Source: an uncultured Bacteroidota bacterium (lineage in GTDB: Bacteria > Bacteroidota > Bacteroidia > Flavobacteriales > Flavobacteriaceae). Taken from it: 64,000 nucleotides of DNA. Below the pieces are notes generated by a model. It had not been told where the DNA came from and did no database searches. It saw only the letters and a list, made by a program, of their open reading frames with translations. Position 1 is the stretch's first letter, and every line of letters starts with the position of its first letter. Position numbers and translations under genes: made by a program. Shown here one piece after another: positions 37,680 through 46,275 of this stretch. The stretch covers positions 1 through 64,000 of the forward strand of contig CACKBA010000003.1 in the NCBI GenBank assembly GCA_902598295.1, read 5' to 3'.

Positions 37680-37709
37680 TTGCATAAATTAAAAAAAAAC
37701 TTATTTTTG
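37680..37709 (+). promoter_or_regulatory. Promoter of the L31 gene (TTG-N19-TATTTTTG)
   Basis: TTG at 37680-37682 and TATTTTTG at 37702-37709 with exactly 19 bp between them match the Bacteroidota -33/-7 consensus. The ATG at 37725 is 15 bp past the -7 box. This also shows that an earlier in-frame start at 37680 is promoter rather than coding sequence. Confidence 0.62.
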
Positions 37710-37724
37710 CTCACTCAATTAAAA

Positions 37725-38216
37725 ATGAAAAAAGGTATACATCCAGAAAATTATAGACTTGTTGCTTTTAAAGATATGTCCAACAACGATGTTTTTATCA
37801 CCAAATCAGCTGTTGAAACCAAAGATACAATAAATCACGAGGGTGTAGATTATCCATTAGTGAAGTTAGAAATTTCACGAACATCTCATCCATACTATAC
37901 AGGTAAAACAAAACTTGTTGACACTGCCGGTAGAATAGATAAGTTTAAAAACAGATATGCTGCTTTGTCATTGAAAAAAAACGAGGGTTCAAAACCGTCT
38001 GAAGCCACACCTGCTAACGAACCTGTTGCTGAAACCACACCTGCTAACGAACCTGTTGCTGAAGCCACACCTGCTGAAGAGCCTGTTGCTAAAGAGGTAC
38101 CTGCCGAAGAGCCTGTTGCTGAAGAGGCACCTGCTGAAGAGCCTGTTGCTGAAGAGGCACCTGCTGAGAATCCTGAGGATTCAGATGAAAATACAGACTC
38201 TGAGTCCGTTAAGTAA
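37725..38216 (+). CDS. rpmE: 50S ribosomal protein L31 type B with an acidic repeat tail
   Basis: Residues 1-86 are a type B L31 ([48 protein letters not shown]) with no zinc-binding cysteines. Residues 87-163 form an Ala/Pro/Glu tail of repeats such as NEPVAE and AEEPVAEE, ending in a Ser/Asp/Glu-rich segment. The tail resembles that of L17 at 5234. I chose ATG 37725, the normal L31 start. A disordered, ribosome-surface tail is inferred. It converges with the lipoprotein gene 7 bp downstream. Confidence 0.93.
   Translation: MKKGIHPENYRLVAFKDMSNNDVFITKSAVETKDTINHEGVDYPLVKLEISRTSHPYYTGKTKLVDTAGRIDKFKNRYAALSLKKNEGSKPSEATPANEPVAETTPANEPVAEATPAEEPVAKEVPAEEPVAEEAPAEEPVAEEAPAENPEDSDENTDSESVK
38004..38171 (+). 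repeat. In-frame Ala/Pro/Glu repeat region in the L31 gene
   Basis: About five to six copies of a 30 bp unit built around cctgctgaagagcctgttgc, encoding [14 protein letters not shown] decapeptides; two neighbouring copies are nearly identical. It looks like tandem duplication with later divergence. Confidence 0.85.
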
Positions 38217-38223
38217 TTGTATA

Positions 38224-39795
38224 TTACAGTTTATTTACCTCCTCCAGATTAAGCATATTAATTGCATTATTCGACATACCAACAATGTTATTGTTTAGAA
38301 GTCTTATTGACATGTCATAGTATAATGGAATGATAGGGGAGAAGTTGTATATAATATTCTCCAGTATTTCAAAATTTTTTTCAATGTGCGATTCTTCCTC
38401 GTTTAATATGTTATAGATACTATCAAATTTTTCATCCATAAAATACGTATAATTAGGTCCATTGGGTGTTTTGTTTTTTGAAGAAAAAAGATCAAAGTAA
38501 TTTTCGGGGTTGGGGTAGTCTGCAATCCAACTTGCCCTAAAAAAATCATATTTTCCTTTTGCTTTTCCTTGTCTTAGTATTGAAGGAGGAGTAATTTCAA
38601 TTTTCATGTTTATACTTAGTTTCTTAAGTTCAGATTGAATAAATTCTATTACATCTAGGTATTGGGCGTCAGTCACTACATTTAATTCAATAGATTTCTT
38701 TTTATTTTTTTCCAAATACTTATTTAAATATTTTTTAGCTAAATCAGTATCGTAAAAATATCGTTCATTAAAAAAATCTTCATTTAGACCCGTTGGTACA
38801 ATACCGCTTAAAGCTGGGTAGCCAATATTTTGTCTTAAATATTTCATCATTTTTTTTCTATCAATTGCATGATTGATAGCTAACCTTAGGTACTTTTCAG
38901 TTTCTAGTGAGTTGGTTGTATTAAATCCTAAATATTCAGTGTTTAAATACGGATTTTTTATAACATTGATATTAGAATAATCATTCTTCAATTCACCATT
39001 ATTATCAAAAATTAACTCAACAATAGAATTTTCTGGTGAATTTATCATATCAAGATTGTTGGATATAAATTCCATGAATTCACTTTTTTTATCCGGGATG
39101 AATGAGATTGCAACGCCATCAAGGTAAGGTAGTTTTTTTCCACTCTTATCAGTTTTGAAATAGTTATTATTTCTTCTTAAAACTAATTTTATGTTTTTAT
39201 CCCATTTTTTGAATATAAATGGACCTGTGCCAATAGGAATTTTATTTAATAGTTTACCCTCATTAAATGATTCGAAGGGAACAACGGAGGAATATTTCAT
39301 TGTAAGTTTGCCTAAAAAACTATTTGATTTATTTTTTAGTGTAATTTTTAATATTGTATCGTTGACTGCTTTAAATTCCTTTACATTTTTAAAAATCCAT
39401 GATCCAGGGGAAGCTAACTTTTTATCTAATATTCTGTTGAAACTGTAGACAAAATCATTTGAAATTACTTTTCTTGTAGAGTCAATGCCAAAAATCTCTG
39501 ATTTATGATAAAATACATTATCATTTAAAAAGAAAGTATATTCGTTTTTTCCCTCATCATAATACCATTCTTTTGCTATGTCAGGTTTAATTTTAAGGTT
39601 TTTATCCAATTTGACTAAGCCATTATATAACTGGTTACATGGCCACATATTTCTCAATGATGAAGAAAATGCAGGGTCTAAAGAACTGATATTTGAATAT
39701 TCATTATACTTAAAAATCTTAAGATTATTTTCAGTTGGTTTTTGACAGGAAACAAAAATTAATGATAAAAAAAGACTAGAAAATATGTATTTCAC
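38224..39795 (-). CDS. Family 5 (peptide/nickel type) substrate-binding lipoprotein
   Basis: A 523-residue periplasmic binding protein of the DppA/OppA family. The lipobox is LSLIFVSCQK with lipidated Cys17. Family features include NISSLDPAFSSSLRNM, VLRRNNNYFKTDK, LRLAINHAIDRKKMMKYL (~299-316) and the C-terminal YYDMSIRLLNNNIVGMSNN. The start is GTG at 39795. No permease or ATPase genes are nearby, so it may serve a transporter encoded elsewhere. It is divergent from mtaB with 35 bp between. Confidence 0.9.
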   Translation of the reverse strand: MKYIFSSLFLSLIFVSCQKPTENNLKIFKYNEYSNISSLDPAFSSSLRNMWPCNQLYNGLVKLDKNLKIKPDIAKEWYYDEGKNEYTFFLNDNVFYHKSEIFGIDSTRKVISNDFVYSFNRILDKKLASPGSWIFKNVKEFKAVNDTILKITLKNKSNSFLGKLTMKYSSVVPFESFNEGKLLNKIPIGTGPFIFKKWDKNIKLVLRRNNNYFKTDKSGKKLPYLDGVAISFIPDKKSEFMEFISNNLDMINSPENSIVELIFDNNGELKNDYSNINVIKNPYLNTEYLGFNTTNSLETEKYLRLAINHAIDRKKMMKYLRQNIGYPALSGIVPTGLNEDFFNERYFYDTDLAKKYLNKYLEKNKKKSIELNVVTDAQYLDVIEFIQSELKKLSINMKIEITPPSILRQGKAKGKYDFFRASWIADYPNPENYFDLFSSKNKTPNGPNYTYFMDEKFDSIYNILNEEESHIEKNFEILENIIYNFSPIIPLYYDMSIRLLNNNIVGMSNNAINMLNLEEVNKL

Positions 39796-39811
39796 TTCCC
39801 CAATTTAAGTA

Positions 39812-39819
39812 TATATTTG
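39812..39819 (+). promoter_or_regulatory. Candidate -7 box for mtaB
   Basis: TATATTTG matches TAnnTTTG and ends 11 bp before the mtaB ATG. No -33 TTG is seen at the usual spacing. Confidence 0.38.
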
Positions 39820-39830
39820 CAATTCTTTTA

Positions 39831-41147
39831 ATGATGAAAGTCGCATTTAAAACACTAGGGTGTAAGTTGAATTTTTCTGAGACATCAACTATATCTAGGG
39901 AATTTACCAAAAATGGATATGAAAAAGTAGATTTTGATGAAAAATCCGACATATATGTAATTAATACTTGTTCAGTCACTCAAAATGCCGATAAGGAGTT
40001 TAAATATCTTGTAAATAAAACAAAGAAAAATAATCCAAATGCGTATGTCGTAGCCATAGGTTGTTACGCCCAGTTAAAACCTAGAGAAATATCATTAATT
40101 GATGGAGTTGATTTAGTCTTGGGAGCAGATAAAAAGTTTGATATTCTTAATTATTTAGAATTTGATAAAAAAATCAGCCAAAACTATCATTCTTGTGAAA
40201 TAACTAATGTTGATAAATTCAAACCATCATATTCTTTTGGTGATAGATCTAGATCATTTTTAAAAATTCAAGACGGCTGTGATTATCAATGTTCTTATTG
40301 TACAATACCACTTGCCAGGGGAAAATCAAGAAGTCCCTCTGTTGATAGTGTTATAGATAGTATTAAAATCTTAATTGATAAAGGAGTACAAGAGGTTGTT
40401 TTAACTGGTGTTAACATTGGAGATTTTGGAATAACTGAAAATGTAAAACCCAGGAAAAGTAATTTTTTTAATTTGCTGAATCAAATAAGTCATATAAGTG
40501 ACTTAAAAAGATTAAGAATATCATCTATTGAGCCAAATCTTTTGAATAATGATATTATTGATCTTGTTAGTGACTGCGAAAAAATACTTCCTCATTTTCA
40601 TATACCACTGCAAAGTGGATCTGACACGATATTGAAGCTTATGAAAAGAAGATATTTGAGAGAAGTTTATGAAACCAGATTTGATTACATAAAAGAAAAA
40701 ATCCCAAATGCATGTATAGGTTCAGATGTAATTGTGGGATTTCCTGGTGAAGATGACTTAGAATTTACAGAAACTTATAATTTTCTCAAATCTATTGATA
40801 TTTCTTACTTACATGTATTTTCTTATTCAGAAAGATCAAACACCTCATCAATATCAATTAACAATAAGGTGTCTAAATCAGTTAAAAATAAAAGGAGTAA
40901 AATATTGAGAGAACTGTCTAATTCAAAAAAACTTGAGTTTTATAAAAAGAATATCAACAACTATCATAATGTTCTTTTTGAAACAGAAAATAAAAATGGG
41001 TATATATATGGCTATACCGAAAATTATGTTAGAGTAAAATCTCTATGGTCTAACTCAAAACAAAATAAGATACTAAATTGTTACTTGGATGGTATTGACG
41101 GGGATTTCAATTGTATTGCAGAGGAAACAGTTGAACTTAAAGTCTGA
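39831..41147 (+). CDS. mtaB: tRNA (t6A37) methylthiotransferase
   Basis: Radical SAM methylthiotransferase that adds a methylthio group to t6A37 in tRNA. The 438-residue protein has the UPF0004 domain with Cys ligands (TLGCKLNFSETSTI, NTCSVT, IGCYAQ), the radical SAM motif CxxxCxxC in GCDYQCSYCTIP (~146-153), HIPLQSGSD and SDVIVGFPGE. The C-terminal TRAM region is short. The GCKLNFSE start fits MtaB better than MiaB or RimO. ATG 39834 is an equally possible start. It overlaps the GNAT gene tail-to-tail by 11 bp. Confidence 0.92.
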   Translation: MMKVAFKTLGCKLNFSETSTISREFTKNGYEKVDFDEKSDIYVINTCSVTQNADKEFKYLVNKTKKNNPNAYVVAIGCYAQLKPREISLIDGVDLVLGADKKFDILNYLEFDKKISQNYHSCEITNVDKFKPSYSFGDRSRSFLKIQDGCDYQCSYCTIPLARGKSRSPSVDSVIDSIKILIDKGVQEVVLTGVNIGDFGITENVKPRKSNFFNLLNQISHISDLKRLRISSIEPNLLNNDIIDLVSDCEKILPHFHIPLQSGSDTILKLMKRRYLREVYETRFDYIKEKIPNACIGSDVIVGFPGEDDLEFTETYNFLKSIDISYLHVFSYSERSNTSSISINNKVSKSVKNKRSKILRELSNSKKLEFYKKNINNYHNVLFETENKNGYIYGYTENYVRVKSLWSNSKQNKILNCYLDGIDGDFNCIAEETVELKV

Positions 41148-41427
41148 CACCAACAGGAAGTAGGTCCATATATTCCCTGTTTTTCTTCAAAAAAACTTTT
41201 ATCTCACTCGATGTTGGCATCATTCTTAATTTCCTGTCCTTTATATGTTCAAAAATTGAGACTAAAAATTCTTCTTTAAAATTATCATCAGTATTTTCTG
41301 GAATTATAATTTTTGTCAAAAAAATCTTTCTTTCTTGTAAAGCGTACTCAACTTTTGCCAGTTTGCCATTAATTTCAACTTCAAATTGACGCAAAAAGTC
41401 ATTGTCATTGATCGAGAAATTGTTCAT
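41137..41427 (-). CDS. Small GNAT-like acetyltransferase family protein
   Basis: A 96-residue protein resembling the compact GNAT-related group (YjdJ/CG-type). It has FEVEINGKLAKVEYALQERK at the start, then KIFLTKIIIPENTDD, a segment normally in the acetyl-CoA fold, and the family end MMPTSSEIKVFLKKNREYMD followed by LLPVGVRL. The substrate is unknown. It faces the hydrolase gene head-to-head. Confidence 0.7.
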   Translation of the reverse strand: MNNFSINDNDFLRQFEVEINGKLAKVEYALQERKIFLTKIIIPENTDDNFKEEFLVSIFEHIKDRKLRMMPTSSEIKVFLKKNREYMDLLPVGVRL

Positions 41428-41436
41428 AAAAGTTAG

Positions 41437-42165
41437 TTGTTTAGTTGTTTTGTTACTACAAATATAGTAAAATTGAAAGAACTATTTTTGTATATAATTC
41501 TGAATCAGGGAGATACATATGATGTTTTTTTTATGCCAGGAATGGCAGCTAACAGTAAAATTTTTGAATTTATAAAACTTCCAAAAAATTTTAAACTTCA
41601 TTATTTGGAATGGTTTCATTCAAATGAGAATGAAAACCTTAAATCATACGTTAATAGGTTGTCAAAAGAAATCAATGGAAAAAATATTGTTCTTGTAGGT
41701 GTTTCTTTTGGGGGTATTATTGTTCAGGAGCTTTCCAAAATTATGGTTGTGAAAAAAGTAATTATTATATCTAGTGTAAAATCCAGACATGAACTTCCCC
41801 TTATGATGCAATTAAGTAGAAAAACAAAAGCTTACAGGTTTCTTCCTTTAAATTGGATTGACGATTTTGAATCTTTAGTTGTGTTTGTTTTTGGACCTAT
41901 GATAAAAAAAAGAATTTCATTGTACAGGAAGTATCTATCATTTAGGGATGAAAATTATTTAAAATGGGCTATTCACCAAATTGTGAATTGGGAGCAGAAT
42001 AAACCTAACAAAAACACAATTCATATTCATGGAACACATGATCTGGTTTTTCCTTCAATTTATATTAAAAATGCAATTTTTGTAAAAGGAGGTAATCATG
42101 CCATGATTCTTAGAAAAGCAACATGGTTTAATGAAAATCTACCGAAATTAATTACCGTAGAGTAA
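41437..42165 (+). CDS. Alpha/beta hydrolase family protein
   Basis: A hydrolase of about 230-242 residues. The nucleophile elbow is GVSFGG (IVLVGVSFGGIIVQEL). The N-terminal strand and oxyanion region read VFFMPGMAANSKIF, and the late His and Asp are in HGTHDLVFP and GGNHAM. The start is uncertain: TTG 41437 gives 242 residues, while TTG 41473 gives 230 and looks more natural next to the family N-terminus. The substrate cannot be inferred. Confidence 0.8.
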   Translation: MFSCFVTTNIVKLKELFLYIILNQGDTYDVFFMPGMAANSKIFEFIKLPKNFKLHYLEWFHSNENENLKSYVNRLSKEINGKNIVLVGVSFGGIIVQELSKIMVVKKVIIISSVKSRHELPLMMQLSRKTKAYRFLPLNWIDDFESLVVFVFGPMIKKRISLYRKYLSFRDENYLKWAIHQIVNWEQNKPNKNTIHIHGTHDLVFPSIYIKNAIFVKGGNHAMILRKATWFNENLPKLITVE

Positions 42166-42236
42166 TTTATGGTAGGTTTTAATTCTAAAGGCCTTTCCAT
42201 TTGTCAAAAAAATATCCATCCGCAATGCTGATGCTT

Positions 42237-42551
42237 TTAGAGTCCAAGAAATTTTCCTCGTGTAAAAGTTAAATTAATTGAATCATAATCATCAGGGGTT
42301 TCCCCCAATATTTCATTTCCTCTCAATATTAATGATTCAATATCATTTCCTTCGTATGAATCAAGACCAGCACTCACAAAATCGTATCCTGGATTTGGAT
42401 TATGAGTAAGTTTTACACACTCTAAAAACTTAAAAAATCGAGGGTCATCATCTTCAATATCAAGTATAAACTCATCGTCTGAAACGTATGGTTCAAAACC
42501 TTCAATCTCAAGTTTACGGTGTAATGAAAAATTATTATAGTAGAATGTCAT
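42237..42551 (-). CDS. Uncharacterised small acidic protein
   Basis: A 104-residue, strongly acidic cytosolic protein (VSDDEFILDIEDDDPRFFKF, GETPDDYDS). It has no signal peptide, membrane helix or family motif that I recognise. It lies 11 bp downstream of the TPR-like membrane protein on the same strand, so the two are probably co-transcribed. Sensible codon use and an A/T-rich start region make it likely to be real. The 71 bp between it and the hydrolase stop show nothing. Confidence 0.55.
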   Translation of the reverse strand: MTFYYNNFSLHRKLEIEGFEPYVSDDEFILDIEDDDPRFFKFLECVKLTHNPNPGYDFVSAGLDSYEGNDIESLILRGNEILGETPDDYDSINLTFTRGKFLGL

Positions 42552-42562
42552 TATTTAAATTA

Positions 42563-43078
42563 TTATATTTTCTTCATTTGGCTTTGCATAATTTTTATTT
42601 GCTGAGTCATCATACCATGCTTATCTAATTTTTTTGCTTCATTAAGTAGCATTGTTGCCTCTCTTTTTCTTCTTTTTTGCATCAATATTCCAGCAAGGCT
42701 CAATTTTGCCATCGCAATATCATGATTCATATTAAGACCTAGCGAAAGGGCCTTTTTAAAAAACTTCTCAGCTTGAGTTAGGTTTTTTTGTGAATATATG
42801 ATTCCAAATAGATAATTGTAGTATCCGTGTTGTTTTTTGATTAAAGATTTTTCCGGATTTTTGATCATGTTCAAATATCTTTCAGTGCCATCAAAATCTT
42901 GTTTTCTCATCCTTAAAAATGCCAAGATTAACATTTCATTTTTAAAATACAGTAAAATAAAGATTAGTGATAAAAATATTAGCGCTATTCCGTTCCCAAT
43001 GTTATCATTCATAAACTGGATAACACAAAAAACTATGGACAAAAACGCAAGAACTAGTTTAAATAATTTATTAAACAT
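42563..43078 (-). CDS. Membrane-anchored TPR-like protein
   Basis: A 171-residue protein with two N-terminal hydrophobic helices (about 5-22 and 27-45) followed by helical repeats with a TPR pattern (YYNYLFGIIYSQKNLTQAEK then FFKKALSLG, and KLSLAGILMQKRRKREATML). A protein-interaction role at the membrane is likely. It is divergent from rpmH. Confidence 0.7.
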   Translation of the reverse strand: MFNKLFKLVLAFLSIVFCVIQFMNDNIGNGIALIFLSLIFILLYFKNEMLILAFLRMRKQDFDGTERYLNMIKNPEKSLIKKQHGYYNYLFGIIYSQKNLTQAEKFFKKALSLGLNMNHDIAMAKLSLAGILMQKRRKREATMLLNEAKKLDKHGMMTQQIKIMQSQMKKI

Positions 43079-43141
43079 TTGTTGTTATTTATTTCGTAAA
43101 ATTAAAAAAAACTTTTATTAATGAATTAATTTCAATTATTG

Positions 43142-43149
43142 TATATTTG
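43142..43149 (+). promoter_or_regulatory. Candidate -7 box for rpmH
   Basis: TATATTTG matches TAnnTTTG exactly and ends 16 bp before the rpmH ATG. The -33 region has only TTT-rich sequence. The position excludes an upstream in-frame start at 43139 as coding. Confidence 0.45.
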
Positions 43150-43165
43150 GCGAAATTTATTCTTG

Positions 43166-43324
43166 ATGAAAAGAACGTTTCAACCATCAAATAGAAAAAG
43201 AAAAAACAAGCACGGATTTAGAGAAAGAATGTCTACACCTGAAGGACGTAAAGTGCTTTCATCTAGGAGAAAGAAAGGCAGAAAAAAATTGACTGTTTCA
43301 AGTGAATTAAGACACAAAAAGTAA
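43166..43324 (+). CDS. rpmH: 50S ribosomal protein L34
   Basis: A 52-residue, very basic protein beginning [20 protein letters not shown], the invariant L34 start, with [16 protein letters not shown] chose ATG 43166; nine earlier in-frame codons fall in the promoter. It is monocistronic, with a promoter box before it and a hairpin terminator after it. dnaA and rnpA are not adjacent, which is usual for this phylum. Confidence 0.97.
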   Translation: MKRTFQPSNRKRKNKHGFRERMSTPEGRKVLSSRRKKGRKKLTVSSELRHKK

Positions 43325-43341
43325 GTTGAAAAAAAGATTAC

Positions 43342-43380
43342 AAAAAAGGGTGTTGTTTTTTAAAATAACACCTTTTTTTT
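43342..43380 (+). terminator. Rho-independent terminator after rpmH
   Basis: A hairpin with GGTGTT (43349-43354) pairing with AACACC (43367-43372), extended by A/T pairs outside and inside, is followed by eight T residues. It lies 18 bp beyond the rpmH stop and 20 bp before carB. Confidence 0.78.
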
Positions 43381-43399
43381 GATATATTGAAAAACGGTT

Positions 43400-46249
43400 A
43401 TGCCGCTAAGAAAAGATCTAAAAAGTATACTCATAATTGGATCAGGACCAATAGTAATTGGTCAAGCATGCGAGTTTGATTATTCTGGTTCTCAAGCCCT
43501 TAGGTCATTAAAAGAAGATGGGATTGAAACCATTTTAATTAATTCAAATCCTGCTACTATCATGACTGATCCCGTCATGGCCGATCATATTTATTTACTC
43601 CCACTTAATACCAAATCAATTCGCAAAATTGTTCAGAAGCATAATATTGATGCTGTTTTACCAACAATGGGCGGACAGACTGCATTAAACTTGTGTATTG
43701 AAGCAGGTGAAAAGGGGATTTGGGATGAGTTTGATATCGAAATTATTGGAGTTGATATTGATGCAATTCAGATTACTGAGGATAGAGAAAAGTTTAGATT
43801 ACTATTAGAAAAAATAGATATTCCTTATGCACCATCAGAAACAGCAACATCATTTTTAAAAGGAAAAGAAATTGCACAAAAGTTTGGTTTCCCTCTTTGT
43901 GTTAGACCCTCATTCACTTTAGGAGGTACAGGTGCTTCAATTGTATACCAAGAGGAAAAATTTGACACACTTCTAAACAGAGGTTTAGAGGCTTCACCAA
44001 TTCATGAGGTAATGATAGACAAAGCCTTGATTGGATGGAAAGAATATGAATTAGAATTATTAAGAGATAAAAATGACAATGTTGTAATAATTTGTACCAT
44101 TGAAAATATGGATCCTATGGGCATTCATACTGGTGATTCAGTAACTGTTGCTCCAGCAATGACTCTCTCTGATACAACATATCAAAAAATGAGAGATATG
44201 GCTATAAAAATGATGAGAAGTATAGGCGATTTTGCAGGCGGTTGTAATGTTCAATTTGCTGTAAGTCCAGATGAAAATGAGGACATAATTGCCATTGAAA
44301 TAAACCCCAGAGTGTCAAGGTCATCTGCCCTAGCATCAAAAGCTACAGGATATCCCATTGCAAAGGTTGCAAGTAAATTAGCGATAGGTTACTCGTTGAA
44401 TGAATTAGATAATCAAATAACAAAATCAACGTCTGCATTATTTGAGCCAACAATAGATTATGTAATTGTAAAAATTCCAAGATGGAATTTTGATAAGTTT
44501 GAGGGTTCAGAAAGAACTGTTGGATTGATGATGAAAGCTGTAGGAGAGGTTATGGCTATTGGAAGATCATTTCAAGAGGCTCTTCACAAGGCTACCCAGT
44601 CATTAGAAATAAAACGAAACGGTCTAGGTGCTGACGGAAAAGGATATAGAGATTATGAAACAATTATGTCCAAATTAAAAAATCCCTCATGGGATAGGGT
44701 TTTTGTTATTTATGATGCAATTAAAGCAGGAATATCAATTAATAGAATTCATGAGATTACAAAAATTGATTTGTGGTTTTTAAATCAATATGAAGAATTA
44801 TCAAATCTGGAGGATGAAATTTCTAAATACAATATTGAATCATTGAACAAAGAATTATTACTTGAAGCTAAGCAAAAAGGATTTGCAGACCGTCAAATTG
44901 CCCACATGTTAAAATGTCTTGAAAGTCAAGTTTACAAAAAGCGAATAAAGCTTGGTGTTAATAGAGTATATAAACTAGTTGATACTTGTGCTGCAGAATT
45001 CAAAGCTGTTACACCTTATTATTATTCTACTTTTGAGGAAGAAGTAATGGACAAAAATGGTAATATTTTTGTTGATAATGAGAGTAAATCAAGTAAGAAA
45101 AAGAAAATTATTGTTCTTGGTTCTGGTCCAAATAGGATTGGTCAAGGAATTGAATTTGACTATTGTTGTGTTCATGGTGTACTTGCAGCTTCAGAGTGTG
45201 GTTATGAAACCATCATGATTAATTGTAATCCTGAAACAGTTTCAACTGACTTTGATGTAGCTGACAAGCTTTATTTCGAGCCTGTATTTTGGGAACACAT
45301 CTATGATATAATTCAACATGAAAAACCGGAGGGGGTTATAGTTCAACTTGGTGGTCAAACAGCACTTAAATTAGCTGAAAAGTTAGATAGATATGGAGTT
45401 AAAATAATCGGCACTACTTTTAAATCTCTTGATTTAGCTGAGGACAGGGGTTCTTTTTCTGAACTTTTAAAGAAAAACAATATTCCTTATCCTGAATTTG
45501 GGGTTGCTGAAACTGCTGAGCAAGCTTTGGAATTATCAGAAAGTTTAAATTTTCCAATCCTAGTCAGACCTTCTTATGTTCTTGGTGGACAGGGAATGAA
45601 AATTGTAATTAATAAAGAAGATTTAGAAAAACATGTTGTGGACCTTCTACAAAAAATTCCAAATAACAAATTACTTCTTGACCATTACTTAGATGGTGCA
45701 ATTGAGGCAGAAGCTGATGCCATCTGTGATGGTGAAAATGTTCAAATAATTGGAATTATGGAACACATTGAGCCGTGTGGAATACATTCTGGTGATTCAA
45801 ATGCAACACTTCCTCCATTTAATTTAGGTGATTATGTCATGCAGCAGATTAAAGATCATACAAAAAAAATCGCTCTTGCTTTGAAAACAGTCGGGTTAAT
45901 TAATATTCAATTTGCTATTAAGGATGATACCGTTTACATAATCGAGGCAAATCCAAGAGCATCCAGGACAGTTCCCTTTATTTCAAAAGCTTACAAGCAA
46001 CCTTATGTTAATTATGCCACTAAAATAATGTTGGGAAAAAATAAGATAGGTGACTTTAAATTTGAATCCAAATTAAATGGATTTGCCATAAAACAACCTG
46101 TTTTTTCTTTTAGTAAGTTCCCAAACGTAAATAAAAATTTAGGTCCAGAAATGAAAAGTACTGGTGAAAGTATTTTATTCATTGATGATCTGAAAGATGA
46201 TGATTTTTATGAGATATATTCTAGAAGGAAAATGTATTTAACCAAATAA
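43400..46249 (+). CDS. carB: Carbamoyl-phosphate synthase large subunit, lacking the allosteric domain
   Basis: Two ATP-grasp halves make carbamoyl phosphate from bicarbonate, ammonia and two ATP. Each half has its motif: IIGSGPIVIGQACEFDYSG with PTMGGQTALNL in the first, and VLGSGPNRIGQGIEFDYCCV with VQLGGQTALKLA in the second. At 949 residues it is about 120 shorter than the roughly 1070-residue E. coli enzyme. It ends just after the second ATP-grasp domain (SRRKMYLTK), so the MGS-like C-terminal regulatory domain is absent. It is distant from carA (6061). Confidence 0.95.
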   Translation: MPLRKDLKSILIIGSGPIVIGQACEFDYSGSQALRSLKEDGIETILINSNPATIMTDPVMADHIYLLPLNTKSIRKIVQKHNIDAVLPTMGGQTALNLCIEAGEKGIWDEFDIEIIGVDIDAIQITEDREKFRLLLEKIDIPYAPSETATSFLKGKEIAQKFGFPLCVRPSFTLGGTGASIVYQEEKFDTLLNRGLEASPIHEVMIDKALIGWKEYELELLRDKNDNVVIICTIENMDPMGIHTGDSVTVAPAMTLSDTTYQKMRDMAIKMMRSIGDFAGGCNVQFAVSPDENEDIIAIEINPRVSRSSALASKATGYPIAKVASKLAIGYSLNELDNQITKSTSALFEPTIDYVIVKIPRWNFDKFEGSERTVGLMMKAVGEVMAIGRSFQEALHKATQSLEIKRNGLGADGKGYRDYETIMSKLKNPSWDRVFVIYDAIKAGISINRIHEITKIDLWFLNQYEELSNLEDEISKYNIESLNKELLLEAKQKGFADRQIAHMLKCLESQVYKKRIKLGVNRVYKLVDTCAAEFKAVTPYYYSTFEEEVMDKNGNIFVDNESKSSKKKKIIVLGSGPNRIGQGIEFDYCCVHGVLAASECGYETIMINCNPETVSTDFDVADKLYFEPVFWEHIYDIIQHEKPEGVIVQLGGQTALKLAEKLDRYGVKIIGTTFKSLDLAEDRGSFSELLKKNNIPYPEFGVAETAEQALELSESLNFPILVRPSYVLGGQGMKIVINKEDLEKHVVDLLQKIPNNKLLLDHYLDGAIEAEADAICDGENVQIIGIMEHIEPCGIHSGDSNATLPPFNLGDYVMQQIKDHTKKIALALKTVGLINIQFAIKDDTVYIIEANPRASRTVPFISKAYKQPYVNYATKIMLGKNKIGDFKFESKLNGFAIKQPVFSFSKFPNVNKNLGPEMKSTGESILFIDDLKDDDFYEIYSRRKMYLTK

Positions 46250-46275
46250 TTAGAATTTTTCATACCTTTTAACAA

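Noticed and set aside
38026..38298. Plus-strand Leu-rich frame ([12 protein letters not shown] repeats) over the L31 tail
   Set aside because: It is an out-of-frame reading of the 30 bp repeats; the L31 frame explains the region.
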